A DNA stretch of 37,001 nt from Schleiferiaceae bacterium (GCA_030829675.1 JAURAE010000003.1:1-37001), one strand, 5' to 3'; positions 15,808-24,871 are shown, numbered from the stretch's first letter. Translations and numbers: made by a program. Notes: generated by a model not told the origin, from the sequence alone.

Positions 15808-17219
15808 GCAACGTCACGAATAAAGTCCCAATAGGACAAAAAATTGCTTTCGGGGTAGGCATGTTGGCCAACCAAATGTTTCCTGCAGCCATGGGAATTT
15901 TTATGGTCGTGTTGGTGCAAGATCTTGGGTTCCCAGGTTGGATGTGGGGTGTAATATTCTTTGCTCCTCGAGCATTCGATGCAATATTGGATCCTATAAT
16001 GGGCTATATCTCAGATAATACGCGATCAAGATGGGGACGAAGGAGACAGTATGTGTTCATCGGCGCCATAATTATGGGCGTTTCTTTTGCTTGTCTTTGG
16101 CAGTTATACCGTGAAAATAGTGTGGCCTACAACTTTACTTATGTAATGCTTTGGTCATTTGTGTTTTACCTAGGGCTGACCATTTTTGGGGTTCCATATG
16201 TTAGTATGGGCTATGAAATGAGCGACGATTACCACGAGCGAACCAATGTGATGGCCGTCTCTCAATGGATAGGACAGTGGGCCTGGGTTATTGCGCCTTG
16301 GTTTTGGGTGATCATGTACGATCCAGATTGGTTCCCAACCGCCGATGAGGCTACACGTACCTTAGCAGTTTGGGTCGCTGTCGTATTCACGCTTTGTGCA
16401 ATGGCTCCTGCTTTTTTCATTAAGAGCGAAAGCACAAAAGACAGAGTTGATTATGAGCCGCTAAACCTCAGTGGAATTTTCGGCAGCTTGAAGAATATCG
16501 CCCTTGGATTTAAAGAGGCCTTTTCCTCAGTTCCGTTTAGAAGATTGTGTATTTCAACGTTCCTTATTTTCAATGGATTTAATACCATCGCGAGCTTCAC
16601 CTTTTTTGTCATCAAAAGCCACTTGTTCAATGATGATGCTTCGGCCGTCGGGGTATGGCCTACCTTGTTTGGAAGTGTGGGTGCGTTGATTACCACATTC
16701 TTGGTCATTCCCATTGTAGCATGGATGTCAAAGGCACTAGGTAAAAAACGTGCGTTCATATTGAGCCAAGGTATTTCTATTATCGGTTATGTATTGCTTT
16801 GGTTCTTGATGATCCCAGGCAAGCCCTATATGTTCTTGTTCGCCTTGCCGTTTCACTCTTTCGGAATCGGAGGATTATTTACCATCATGATGTCGATGAC
16901 TTCAGACGTGCTTGATATTGATGAATTGAATACTGGTAAACGACGTGAAGGGGTCTTTGGAGCGATTTACTGGTGGATGGTAAAGCTTGGCTTTGCCTTT
17001 GCCGGTGCATTAAGCGGATTGATTTTAACTGCGGTGAACTATCAAAGTGGTGGTGGAGCGCAGCCAGAAGGTGCGGTAGACGGTCTTAGAATGTTCTTCT
17101 CAGGACTACCAATACTTTGTACACTTATTGCCATTGCCGTAATGTGGAATTACAAAGTGGATGAAAATTATGCGAAAGAGGTCCGAGCAAAATTGGACCA
17201 ACGAAAATCTCAACAATAA
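15804..17219 (+). CDS. GPH-family (MelB-like) sugar:cation symporter
   Basis: A 471-residue inner-membrane protein with about twelve transmembrane segments. The stretch RAFDAILDPIMGYISDNTRSRWGRRRQYV is the classic GPH (glycoside-pentoside-hexuronide) signature after the second helix, and the family's conserved Asp and basic residues are present. It is encoded between exported and cytosolic beta-glucan enzymes, and the start overlaps the GH30 stop. The likely role is uptake of glucose, gentiobiose or short beta-gluco-oligosaccharides across the inner membrane, driven by a cation gradient. The size limit of its substrate decides whether the cytosolic phosphorylase and GH17 receive oligosaccharides; this cannot be read from sequence. 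Confidence 0.85.
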   Translation: MSNVTNKVPIGQKIAFGVGMLANQMFPAAMGIFMVVLVQDLGFPGWMWGVIFFAPRAFDAILDPIMGYISDNTRSRWGRRRQYVFIGAIIMGVSFACLWQLYRENSVAYNFTYVMLWSFVFYLGLTIFGVPYVSMGYEMSDDYHERTNVMAVSQWIGQWAWVIAPWFWVIMYDPDWFPTADEATRTLAVWVAVVFTLCAMAPAFFIKSESTKDRVDYEPLNLSGIFGSLKNIALGFKEAFSSVPFRRLCISTFLIFNGFNTIASFTFFVIKSHLFNDDASAVGVWPTLFGSVGALITTFLVIPIVAWMSKALGKKRAFILSQGISIIGYVLLWFLMIPGKPYMFLFALPFHSFGIGGLFTIMMSMTSDVLDIDELNTGKRREGVFGAIYWWMVKLGFAFAGALSGLILTAVNYQSGGGAQPEGAVDGLRMFFSGLPILCTLIAIAVMWNYKVDENYAKEVRAKLDQRKSQQ

Positions 17220-17233
17220 ACCGAAATAAACCT

Positions 17234-18118
17234 ATGTCTTTTAGAAGAGAGAAGTTTTTGTCACTGGCGGGACCAGTAGTCAATAATCTTAGTCTTGAAG
17301 AACTTAAATCTCAGAGCCGTCAAATGTTGCAGAACGGCATTCACGGTATTTGCTTTAGCGCCTATGATGAGGGGCAAAAGCCAGGGGACCAATTATCTGA
17401 GGCCCAGGTCCGCCGAAAATTGGCGATTCTTAAACCTCACATCTCTTGGGTACGTACGTTCTCTTGTACCGAAGGAAACGAAATTATCGCACGTGTGGCT
17501 CATGAAATGGGCATCAAGACCCTTGTTGGTGCTTGGTTGGGCGACGACCTCGAAAAGAATGAAGGCGAAATCGAAGGCTTGATTTCATTGTGTAAAGAAG
17601 GCGTGGTAGATGTAGCCGCTGTTGGAAATGAGGTATTGTATCGCGAAGACTTAACGGTGGATGTCCTTATAGACTATATCAAGCGCGTCAAAGAAGAAGT
17701 GACCGAGGTGCCTGTGGGATATGTTGATGCATATTATGAGTTCACAGACCATCCAGAAGTGGCAGATGTATGTGATATCATTTTGGCCAATTGCTATCCA
17801 TATTGGGAGGGTTGTTCGCTGGAGTATTCTCTCATGTATATGAAACAGATGTACTTTGAAGCACAGGCGGCTGGTAAAGGAAAGCCGGTACTGATCACTG
17901 AGACTGGATGGCCTAGCAGTGGTCAGAGCATTGGTGGTGCCCACGCTTCGTTTGAAAACAGCTTGAAATACTTCATCAACGCTCAGCGCTGGTCAAAGTC
18001 GGAAGATATCCCGATGTTCTATTTCTCCTCTTTCGACGAGAGTTGGAAGATTGAAAAAGAGGGCGATGTCGGTGCCTCTTGGGGCCTTTGGGACAAGGAC
18101 GAAAAGTTGAAGTTCTAA
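17234..18118 (+). CDS. GH17 family protein without signal peptide (cytosolic)
   Basis: A 294-residue single-domain GH17 with no signal peptide (MSFRREKFLSLAG), so it should stay in the cytosol. The acid is Glu133 in VAAVGNEV and the nucleophile Glu223 in LITETGWPSSG, the latter being the exact family pattern. ILANCYPYWEG and FYFSSFDESWK are also typical. It is the last gene of the operon, 14 nt after the transporter. It is clearly a diverged paralogue of the lipoprotein GH17 at 12035-13297. The role is probably to shorten, remodel or transglycosylate imported beta-1,3-gluco-oligosaccharides next to the phosphorylase. Its stop codon overlaps that of the convergent GH16 gene. Confidence 0.85.
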   Translation: MSFRREKFLSLAGPVVNNLSLEELKSQSRQMLQNGIHGICFSAYDEGQKPGDQLSEAQVRRKLAILKPHISWVRTFSCTEGNEIIARVAHEMGIKTLVGAWLGDDLEKNEGEIEGLISLCKEGVVDVAAVGNEVLYREDLTVDVLIDYIKRVKEEVTEVPVGYVDAYYEFTDHPEVADVCDIILANCYPYWEGCSLEYSLMYMKQMYFEAQAAGKGKPVLITETGWPSSGQSIGGAHASFENSLKYFINAQRWSKSEDIPMFYFSSFDESWKIEKEGDVGASWGLWDKDEKLKF

Positions 18119-19173
18119 CGCTTCACAACCTTTTCGCGGTAGCCTTTAAATCCAGGTTGTAATATTTCCAATACGTAGAGTCCCGGGGCGTAGGCCTCGG
18201 TATCTATGTACCCACTGCCGTCGTGAAGCTGGGAGTAGATTTGCTTGCCCGTAATGTCGTAAAGGTTGATGGTACTTGGACCGGTGAGGCGCACAAATAA
18301 TTGGTCCTCAAAAGGGTTTCCTATAGACCCAATTCCCCTTTGCGCCTGTTCTTCCATACTCAAATTTGATTGCTGGTACACGCGGACATAGTCCACTTCC
18401 ATTGCGCTGCTGGTAAAGCTCGAGTCTATAGAAGGTTGGATAGCGATGTTCAACAACAAGTATTGCGGATCATAGAACGGCCAAGTGCTGGCAGTGTAGG
18501 TAGAGGGCTCGTACGTGTAATGTACCACGCTGTCCACGCTGAACACCATTTTAGTTTCGCTCCATTCAAGGGCATAGACGTGGTAGCTTGTGCTGGCACC
18601 ACTGACGTATTGTCCCCCGACATTCACAGTTCCACCGAAGCTTGACGGGGTATGCATGGCGCTTGAGACATAGTTTTGATTGTGCCCCCAATGTTCCATG
18701 ATGTCAATCTCACCACAAGCTGGCCAACCAGTGGTGCCGTAGCCTTGTACTTGCCAATACGCACCTATTTCAGTGATGTTTTGCCCGAGCATCCAAATGG
18801 CCGGCCATGTTCCTACGCCTGTTGGAAGTTTAGCTCGAACCTCGACGCGACCATAGGTGAAGGCGAATTTTGAATTTAAGCGAGCTGAGGTATAATCTTT
18901 AGTGACGTTTTGATCTGTAAAGGTCTCACGAAGTGCAGTTAGATGAAGACTTCCACCGCTCACATAGGCATTGGTATCGCGGTCTGTATAATGTTGTATT
19001 TCTCCATTACACCAGCTTTGGCCAGCATTTGGGAGGAGGGTTTGCTGCCACCATTTTGAGGTATCTAGTGAGCCGTCGACGTTGAATTCATCCGCCCATA
19101 CGAGGGTGTCAAAAACTTGGGCTTGTAGTGAAGTCGTGCTGATGAGCAACGCAAAGACAAAAATGGAACGCAT
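18115..19173 (-). CDS. Secreted GH16 laminarinase with T9SS C-terminal sorting domain
   Basis: I start at 19173 (MRSIFVFALL), 17 codons inside the track ORF, because a proper signal peptide (to about SLQAQ, residue 19) begins there; the protein is 352 residues. The jelly-roll GH16 domain covers about 22-265, with the active-site pattern GEIDIMEHW (Glu155 nucleophile, Asp157, Glu160 acid/base), TWPAIWMLG before it and AMEVDYVRVYQQ at its end. The last 75 residues form a type A T9SS sorting domain (STINLYDITGKQIY...GLYVLEI...REKVVKR). It is thus expected on or outside the cell surface, as the first endo-attack on beta-1,3(-1,6/1,4)-glucan. It is convergent to the operon with overlapping stops, so it must have its own promoter. 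Confidence 0.9.
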   Translation of the reverse strand: MRSIFVFALLISTTSLQAQVFDTLVWADEFNVDGSLDTSKWWQQTLLPNAGQSWCNGEIQHYTDRDTNAYVSGGSLHLTALRETFTDQNVTKDYTSARLNSKFAFTYGRVEVRAKLPTGVGTWPAIWMLGQNITEIGAYWQVQGYGTTGWPACGEIDIMEHWGHNQNYVSSAMHTPSSFGGTVNVGGQYVSGASTSYHVYALEWSETKMVFSVDSVVHYTYEPSTYTASTWPFYDPQYLLLNIAIQPSIDSSFTSSAMEVDYVRVYQQSNLSMEEQAQRGIGSIGNPFEDQLFVRLTGPSTINLYDITGKQIYSQLHDGSGYIDTEAYAPGLYVLEILQPGFKGYREKVVKR

Positions 19174-19252
19174 AGCTAATGTTTGTATGCCATAAAAATC
19201 GGGACTAGAGGGGACTTGGCCCAATTTCTTTCAAGACAAATGCCTGACAAAT

Positions 19253-19278
19253 AAAAAACCCGGCCGCAAGGGCCGGGT
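19253..19278 (-). terminator. Strong rho-independent terminator
   Basis: On the minus strand ACCCGGCC, a 5-nt loop and GGCCGGGT form a perfect eight-pair GC-rich stem followed by a T-tract. It ends the duplicated-domain lipoprotein gene (19302-20072) and shields the GH16 gene downstream from read-through. Confidence 0.9.
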
Positions 19279-19301
19279 CGCTTCTGTATGTGGAGGGCGG
19301 T

Positions 19302-20072
19302 TTAAAGTCTTTTGTAGTTCTGGAAGACCTCCGTTGAATCAGTATTGTTAATGTAACTCTGCTGAAGCATGTCACTACCGATGAGCGTATAGTTGATGCT
19401 CCATTCACCTTCATAACCTTCAATGGAGCCTGCCTGAGCAACTTCAGTCGCCGTGCCATCACCGTTATCAATGAATTGGCCATAACCGAAATCAGCATGG
19501 TCAACGGTATCGCTCCAAGTATGGTACCAAACAAAGTGTCCGCCACCAATCATTTTGATTTCTTGGAAGTCGTTGATTCCTTCAATTTCGTTACGTGAGG
19601 TAAGTACCCAGAGTCCATCGTAAGGAGTAGCTTCGCCTTCAAGGGCCAGCCAATTTTCGTACAAGTCGAAACTAGACGAGTCATTATCGTCCATACCGGC
19701 AATGGTTTGTTCAAAGCCTCCTTCGGTAGCGGTAATTCCTAGCTCAAACGTTTGTGACGAGTCCGTTGCTCCGTTGGCATTGTGATAAGGTTGTTCGTAC
19801 ATCATTCCATTTTCACTCCACGCTGCGCCTGCACCCATTGCAGGAGAGTTGGTAGTGGAATTCCAGGTAGCAAACATGTAGCGTCCATCGGCGTAGATCT
19901 TTATCTGTTGCGGTTCAAATTCTACGACGGTATCAGCGTATGTCCACGTTGCATGGGTCAATGAATATGCCCCATCTTCCAATACGGGTGGGGTAGCTTC
20001 AGCCTCTGGTTCGGGGGCTGTACAACTCCAAGCCATAAAGCCTAGAGCCATGAATAGAACATGTTTTTTCAT
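19302..20072 (-). CDS. Lipoprotein with two repeated lipocalin-like domains
   Basis: A 256-residue lipoprotein (MKKHVLFMALG...AWSC; lipobox Cys about residue 17) followed by an acidic, proline-rich linker (APEPEAEATPP). The rest appears to be two copies of one beta-rich unit: DGAYSLTHATW...QQIKIYADGRYMFATWNS (about 32-75) and DGLWVLTSRNE...QEIKMIGGGHFVWYHTWSD (about 152-195). Both then go into GEW/LG-type strands. The layout resembles lipocalin-like or DUF4488-type small envelope domains. The function is unknown. It has its own terminator, and a possible -7 element (TATTTTCG on the minus strand, plus 20104-20111) upstream. There is no obvious link to the glucan locus beyond being next to it. 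Confidence 0.65.
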   Translation of the reverse strand: MKKHVLFMALGFMAWSCTAPEPEAEATPPVLEDGAYSLTHATWTYADTVVEFEPQQIKIYADGRYMFATWNSTTNSPAMGAGAAWSENGMMYEQPYHNANGATDSSQTFELGITATEGGFEQTIAGMDDNDSSSFDLYENWLALEGEATPYDGLWVLTSRNEIEGINDFQEIKMIGGGHFVWYHTWSDTVDHADFGYGQFIDNGDGTATEVAQAGSIEGYEGEWSINYTLIGSDMLQQSYINNTDSTEVFQNYKRL

Positions 20073-20185
20073 AACTAGTTGGTTTTGTTTGGCAATAAGG
20101 TAGCGAAAATAAATGTATGATTATCAATGATTTACAATAAATCAAAAAGCAGTTTTAATCCTATCGAAATGGGCCACAATTATCG

Positions 20186-20193
20186 CATCTTTG
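20186..20193 (+). promoter_or_regulatory. Possible -7 promoter element of era
   Basis: CATCTTTG matches TAnnTTTG at seven of eight positions and lies only 5 nt before the ATG. If used, the era mRNA would be leaderless or nearly so. Confidence 0.3.
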
Positions 20194-20197
20194 CCAT

Positions 20198-21079
20198 ATG
20201 GAACATAAAAGCGGCTTCGTCAACATTATCGGGAATCCCAACGTGGGGAAAAGTACTTTGATGAACGCCTTGGTAGGCGAGCGCTTGAGCATCATTACGC
20301 CCAAAGCGCAGACTACTCGTCACCGGATTTTTGGCATACTCAATGAGCCCGAGTATCAAATAGTTTTTTCAGATACTCCTGGTGTGATTCAGCCGGTGTA
20401 TAAGATGCAGGAGCATATGATGAAGTTCGTCTCCGATGCTTTTGACGATGCCGATGTGTTCTTGTATTTGGTGGAACCTGGTGATCGTGCGCTCAAGGAC
20501 GAGGGTTTTTTCCAGAAGTTGCTCAATACCAATGTTCCAGTGCTGTTGATCATCAATAAAATCGATACAACGAATCAGGAGAAGTTGGAAGAGGAAGTGG
20601 CCTATTGGGCCGAGCATTTGCCCAACGCCGAAATCATTCCTATCTCTGCCCTAGAGCAGGCGAATACGACGTATTTATTGGACCGATTAGTTGCGCTCAT
20701 CCCACCTTCACCTCCGTATTTTGATAAGGATGCCCTTACGGACAAAACCGAGCGCTTCTTTGTGAGTGAAATCGTTCGTGAGCAGATCCTCCTCAACTAT
20801 AAGAAAGAGGTTCCATACAGCGTAGAGGTAGACGTGGAGGAATTCAAGGAAGAAGAAGATATCATCCGCATACGTACCGTCATTTATGTGGCCCGTGATA
20901 CGCAAAAGGGAATCATTATTGGACACAAGGGTTCCAAACTCAAGCAAGTGGGCATTGGGGCTCGAAAGCAATTAGAGTCCTTTTTCGCCAAACATGTACA
21001 TTTAGAGACATTCGTCAAAGTCAAAAAGAATTGGCGAGACAGCGACCTACACCTGAAGAGGTTTGGGTATAAAAACTAA
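20198..21079 (+). CDS. era: GTPase Era
   Basis: A 293-residue Era, usual length. G1 is GNPNVGKS (residues 12-19), the switch II motif DTPG (59-62), G4 NKID (120-123). The C-terminal KH domain is recognisable by GHKGSKLKQVGIGARKQLE. Era binds 16S rRNA and helps mature the 30S subunit. The start MEHKSGFVNIIG is the normal one for the family. The der gene follows after 3 nt, so the two assembly GTPases form one transcript. Confidence 0.97.
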   Translation: MEHKSGFVNIIGNPNVGKSTLMNALVGERLSIITPKAQTTRHRIFGILNEPEYQIVFSDTPGVIQPVYKMQEHMMKFVSDAFDDADVFLYLVEPGDRALKDEGFFQKLLNTNVPVLLIINKIDTTNQEKLEEEVAYWAEHLPNAEIIPISALEQANTTYLLDRLVALIPPSPPYFDKDALTDKTERFFVSEIVREQILLNYKKEVPYSVEVDVEEFKEEEDIIRIRTVIYVARDTQKGIIIGHKGSKLKQVGIGARKQLESFFAKHVHLETFVKVKKNWRDSDLHLKRFGYKN

Positions 21080-21082
21080 ACT

Positions 21083-22387
21083 ATGAGTAACATCGTTGCC
21101 ATCGTGGGCCGCCCAAATGTGGGTAAAAGCACGCTTTTTAATCGTTTGATCCAGCGTCGTGATGCCATTGTAGATAGCATTGCGGGGGTGACACGCGACC
21201 GTCATTATGGGAAGAGTGATTGGAATGGAAAGGAGTTTTCAGTCATCGATACTGGTGGATATATCGAAGGTTCGGAAGATGTTTTTGAAGCAGAGATCCG
21301 TCGCCAGGTAGAGTTGGCCCTTGAAGAGGCGACCGTTATAATTTTTGTGCTCGACCTACAAGCAGGGTTGACTGAATTTGATAAGATAATTGCCGGCATG
21401 CTGCGCAAAACCGAAAAGCCTGTGGTATACGCAGTGAACAAGGTGGACAATAGCATGCAGGAATTAGATGCCGCCGAATTCTATGGTTTGGGCATCGAAA
21501 AATACCACACCATCTCTGCTGTAAATGGCGGGGGTACCGGAGATTTACTCGACGAGCTGGTGGAGCATATGGATGAAAATCCTGTGGATGACTATGAGGA
21601 CCTTCCGAAGATGGCTATTGTAGGTCGTCCGAATGCTGGAAAGAGTTCTATTGTCAATGCCTTGTTTGACGAGGAGCGTAACATTGTTACTGAGGTGGCA
21701 GGGACGACCAGGGATACGGTAAACACGCGCTTCAACAAGTTTGGTTTTGATTTTATGTTGCTCGACACGGCGGGACTTCGCAAGAAGGGCAAGACCATGG
21801 AGAACCTAGAATTCTATTCCAATATGCGTTCTATTCGCGCCATCGAGCATGCGGATGTATGTATGATGGTAGTGGATGCCACACGAGGGTTTGAAGCACA
21901 GGATTTGAGTATTGTGTCTTTAGTGGAAAAGAATAAAAAGGGCTTGGTGGTCGTGGTGAATAAGTGGGATTTGGTCGAGAAAGAGACCAATACCATTCGC
22001 GATGCCGAAGCCTACATCAGAAAGAAATTGGAACCTTTTACGGATTTCCCCATCATCTTTACCAGTGCATTGACGAAGCAACGCGTATTGAAAGCTTTTG
22101 AGGAAGGTGTGAAGGTTTACGAGCGTCGCAAGCAGCGCATTTCGACGAGCAAGCTCAACGATACGATGCTGGACATCATCAAGGGATATCCGCCGCCGGC
22201 AGTGAAAGGAAAGTACGTGAAGATTAAGTTCTGTACACAGTTACCTACACGTACGCCGCAGTTCGCCTTCTTTGCAAACATGCCGCAGTACATCAAAGAA
22301 CCCTACAAGCGCTTCCTAGAAAACAAGATGCGCAAGGCGTTCGACTTCCACGGTGCCCCAATCGAAATCTTCTTCCGTAAGAAGTAA
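21083..22387 (+). CDS. der: GTPase Der (EngA)
   Basis: A 434-residue tandem-GTPase. The first G domain has GRPNVGKST (9-17), DTGG and NKVD; the second has GRPNAGKSS, DTAG and NKWD. The C-terminal KH-like domain (about 350-434) follows, ending with the usual GAPIEIFFRKK. Der acts in 50S ribosome assembly. It is encoded 3 nt downstream of era, and its stop codon touches the stop codon of the convergent lipoprotein gene (taatta). Confidence 0.97.
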   Translation: MSNIVAIVGRPNVGKSTLFNRLIQRRDAIVDSIAGVTRDRHYGKSDWNGKEFSVIDTGGYIEGSEDVFEAEIRRQVELALEEATVIIFVLDLQAGLTEFDKIIAGMLRKTEKPVVYAVNKVDNSMQELDAAEFYGLGIEKYHTISAVNGGGTGDLLDELVEHMDENPVDDYEDLPKMAIVGRPNAGKSSIVNALFDEERNIVTEVAGTTRDTVNTRFNKFGFDFMLLDTAGLRKKGKTMENLEFYSNMRSIRAIEHADVCMMVVDATRGFEAQDLSIVSLVEKNKKGLVVVVNKWDLVEKETNTIRDAEAYIRKKLEPFTDFPIIFTSALTKQRVLKAFEEGVKVYERRKQRISTSKLNDTMLDIIKGYPPPAVKGKYVKIKFCTQLPTRTPQFAFFANMPQYIKEPYKRFLENKMRKAFDFHGAPIEIFFRKK

Positions 22388-24805
22388 TTACAATTGGTAA
22401 CAGATTACCGCGTTGCCCTGCACGAGTACTAGAACCGGTGCTCCGGCTGGGGTCAATCGCCCTGCCTCTGCCTCGGATCCTTCAAATGCAGTGATCGGCG
22501 CAGTGGCCTCCTTCAGCTGAGTCACGTGAACGGTACCTTCTGTATCGTAAATAATGCCCGTACCTCCGGGATAGGCTTCTACTCGGTCAATGCTTTGCGG
22601 GAAAGTAATAGTGTGGGTGGCGGTTTCGCCGCGTACGCTGAGCTTGTCCTCTGACCAATACAATCTGCCATAGCTCATGGCTTCCATGCCTTGAAGGTTG
22701 TTCAGGTCGTGCTCTAAAATGTCCGTAGTGCCGTCGAAGCGCTGTTCTTGAATCTCCCCTTCTTCACCGACACGCATGATGCTCGGTGGATTCCCGCCGG
22801 TAACCACCCAGGGGTGTTTGGCCGCGGTGAGGGCTGAGGTTTTAATGCGCTCCTCTCCACGTCTGTTGAGCACGTGGGCACGCTCGAGGGTAGATATGAT
22901 TACATAATCCTTTCCGCCTCTCTGGTACAACAGTGGACTTTGGGTAATGGTCCCGCTTGCCGCGTCGGTCTTCCAGCCGTCAATGCGCTGTCCCTCCACG
23001 CTGTAATTATACAGTTTCGACCCGGCGGGTACGAGTATTCGGTAGTTGCGGTTTTTGTCGTAATCCAACACGGTAGCTCCCAAAGTGGTTGCTTCGGGTA
23101 AGCTCACAGGGAACCCTTCTACTTCACGTCCCAAGATGTCCAAGCAATGCAAGCGGTCGCGGGTGGCAAATACCATCTGGAATTTGGCATTTTTGAACAT
23201 GTCTATCTGCTGGACATTTCCTTGGATGGGGCCGTCTAGGGAGATGCTCCACAATTCCTCGCCATTTTCGTCGAGTAGGAAACATTGGTTGCTTTCGTCT
23301 TGTACGAGTATGTTGGTCATACCGCTGCGGTGGTTCTTAATCAAGAACGGTCCGCTGATGGCTTGCTGCGGCAGGGCATGGGACCATAGGTAAGCACTCA
23401 CGGCCACTTCCTCGCCGCGTTGTTGTACCGTGGCGTTTCCATAGGCAATACCGTTGTTCACCTCCAAGTGTCCGGCGAGAAAAGCCCGGTCTAAAGCGTC
23501 CGGTAGGGTTTCGAAGAAGGGGCCCTCCTCCAAGCTGTTGAAGTTGAAGGCGGCAGTAAAGTGCTCATTGCGGTCCATGGCATCTCCCAATGCTTCCAGA
23601 GATTCGAGGGCATGCCAGTGTTTATTCATGTCCAATTCGCTGCTGTACACCTCCAATAATTGGGCACTCGTCCCCACTAAAAGCCATTGATCCCAGAGCA
23701 TCCAGGAAGCGCTGCCCATATCTGAATATACCCAACCGAAGGCCGCGCTAAACAAGAAGCGGTGCGATTCTGTAAGTGTTCCGCGTGCATGGCCATGGTA
23801 CACGGAGTTTTGTGCACTCAACGCGGTTAAGGCATCTTGAACGCTCATTTCCTCACCCTCTAGTTTTGCCGCGACTACCACTCCATCACCGTAGCCCACG
23901 CGAACAAAGCTGCCCTCAAAACTATTAGCGAAAGTCATCGGCGATATGCCGGCATCTTCCAAGGTCTTTTGGGCTTGCTTGAGCCTTTGTTTCTTGCCGC
24001 GGTAGGGGTTAAAAGCGCGCAGCCATTCTACCGGATCCCCGGTGTTGATCCCCACGGCGTATTTCGACGAAGCCGCAATAATTGGGCTCAGATCCGTACC
24101 CGTAGGACGCTCGGTGAAGGTGCTCAAATAAGTGTTGGTGGAATCTGCACACAAGGCCACCGCCGTGGCAATGGTCTTGTTCTTCTTCCAATCCAGATCA
24201 ATGGCAGACCACTGTGCGAAGTGCTCTAGCCAGCTCCAATCTTGTTCAAAATAATGTGTGCCCAATCTGGCCACTTCCTTGTGCTGAATAAAAACGTTCG
24301 CATCATCAGATTTGGACGCATTGTCCCACAAGGTTTTAAATCCGCCATCGTCCATCAAGGAATAGCCAGCGGTGCGTTGGTTGATGATATCCTGAAGTAG
24401 GCCTTCACTGGCACTGATGACCCAGCTTGGCCCGTCGTTGTAGGCGTACATCGAATCCAAGGTGAAGACCTCGTAATTCCCTAAGGTGGTGGGAGCGCCG
24501 ACGAAGGGGGTGAGGTCGTGCTCAGTGGTCCATACCCAATCCAAACTGCTGGCGCCCGAGGGGAGGAGCGCTCCCGTCCAACGCCCTGCATTCCACTGCT
24601 CCAAGGTCTTCGCTGGAATGGCGCTGAGGTAGGAAATGGAAAGGGTGTCGCTGGTCTCGCCGAACTGGTGCATATCATTGATGCGCACATACAATGGCGC
24701 GTCCATAGGCAGCAAAGAAGTGGCCTTGGCAGGAGGGGCGGGTTGGCCACATTGTACCAAAAGGGCAGATGCCAAAATAAGGGCGCTTAAGGAGGCGAGA
24801 CGCAT
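22388..24805 (-). CDS. Large lipoprotein with C-terminal beta-propeller-like region
   Basis: An 805-residue lipoprotein (SALLVQC lipobox, Cys about residue 19). Residues about 25-470 form a domain I do not recognise by name, with the feel of the DUF3352-type proteins (alternation of PLYVRINDMHQF, VFIQHKEVARLG and similar). Residues about 480-805 read as a PQQ/WD-like propeller with repeated blades ending in hydrophobic-acidic turns (QCFLLDENGEELWSISLDG, LHCLDILGREVEGFPVSL, LYNYSVEGQRIDGW, AHVLNRRGEERI). Similar proteins occur in many Bacteroidota without a known function. It lies downstream of rnhB on the same strand. A possible -7 element (TAGCTTTA, minus strand, plus 24821-24828) precedes it. 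Function unknown. Confidence 0.65.
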   Translation of the reverse strand: MRLASLSALILASALLVQCGQPAPPAKATSLLPMDAPLYVRINDMHQFGETSDTLSISYLSAIPAKTLEQWNAGRWTGALLPSGASSLDWVWTTEHDLTPFVGAPTTLGNYEVFTLDSMYAYNDGPSWVISASEGLLQDIINQRTAGYSLMDDGGFKTLWDNASKSDDANVFIQHKEVARLGTHYFEQDWSWLEHFAQWSAIDLDWKKNKTIATAVALCADSTNTYLSTFTERPTGTDLSPIIAASSKYAVGINTGDPVEWLRAFNPYRGKKQRLKQAQKTLEDAGISPMTFANSFEGSFVRVGYGDGVVVAAKLEGEEMSVQDALTALSAQNSVYHGHARGTLTESHRFLFSAAFGWVYSDMGSASWMLWDQWLLVGTSAQLLEVYSSELDMNKHWHALESLEALGDAMDRNEHFTAAFNFNSLEEGPFFETLPDALDRAFLAGHLEVNNGIAYGNATVQQRGEEVAVSAYLWSHALPQQAISGPFLIKNHRSGMTNILVQDESNQCFLLDENGEELWSISLDGPIQGNVQQIDMFKNAKFQMVFATRDRLHCLDILGREVEGFPVSLPEATTLGATVLDYDKNRNYRILVPAGSKLYNYSVEGQRIDGWKTDAASGTITQSPLLYQRGGKDYVIISTLERAHVLNRRGEERIKTSALTAAKHPWVVTGGNPPSIMRVGEEGEIQEQRFDGTTDILEHDLNNLQGMEAMSYGRLYWSEDKLSVRGETATHTITFPQSIDRVEAYPGGTGIIYDTEGTVHVTQLKEATAPITAFEGSEAEAGRLTPAGAPVLVLVQGNAVICYQL

Positions 24806-24871
24806 AGCTAAATTTTTGATTAAAGCTACATTTTTACCGCGCCAAGAAGTGGATTAGTGAGGGTCAGTTTT

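Noticed and set aside
18100-18130. Terminator between GH17 and GH16 genes
   Set aside because: The two stop codons overlap and no hairpin with a T-tract exists on either strand; termination must take place inside the opposite gene or further on.
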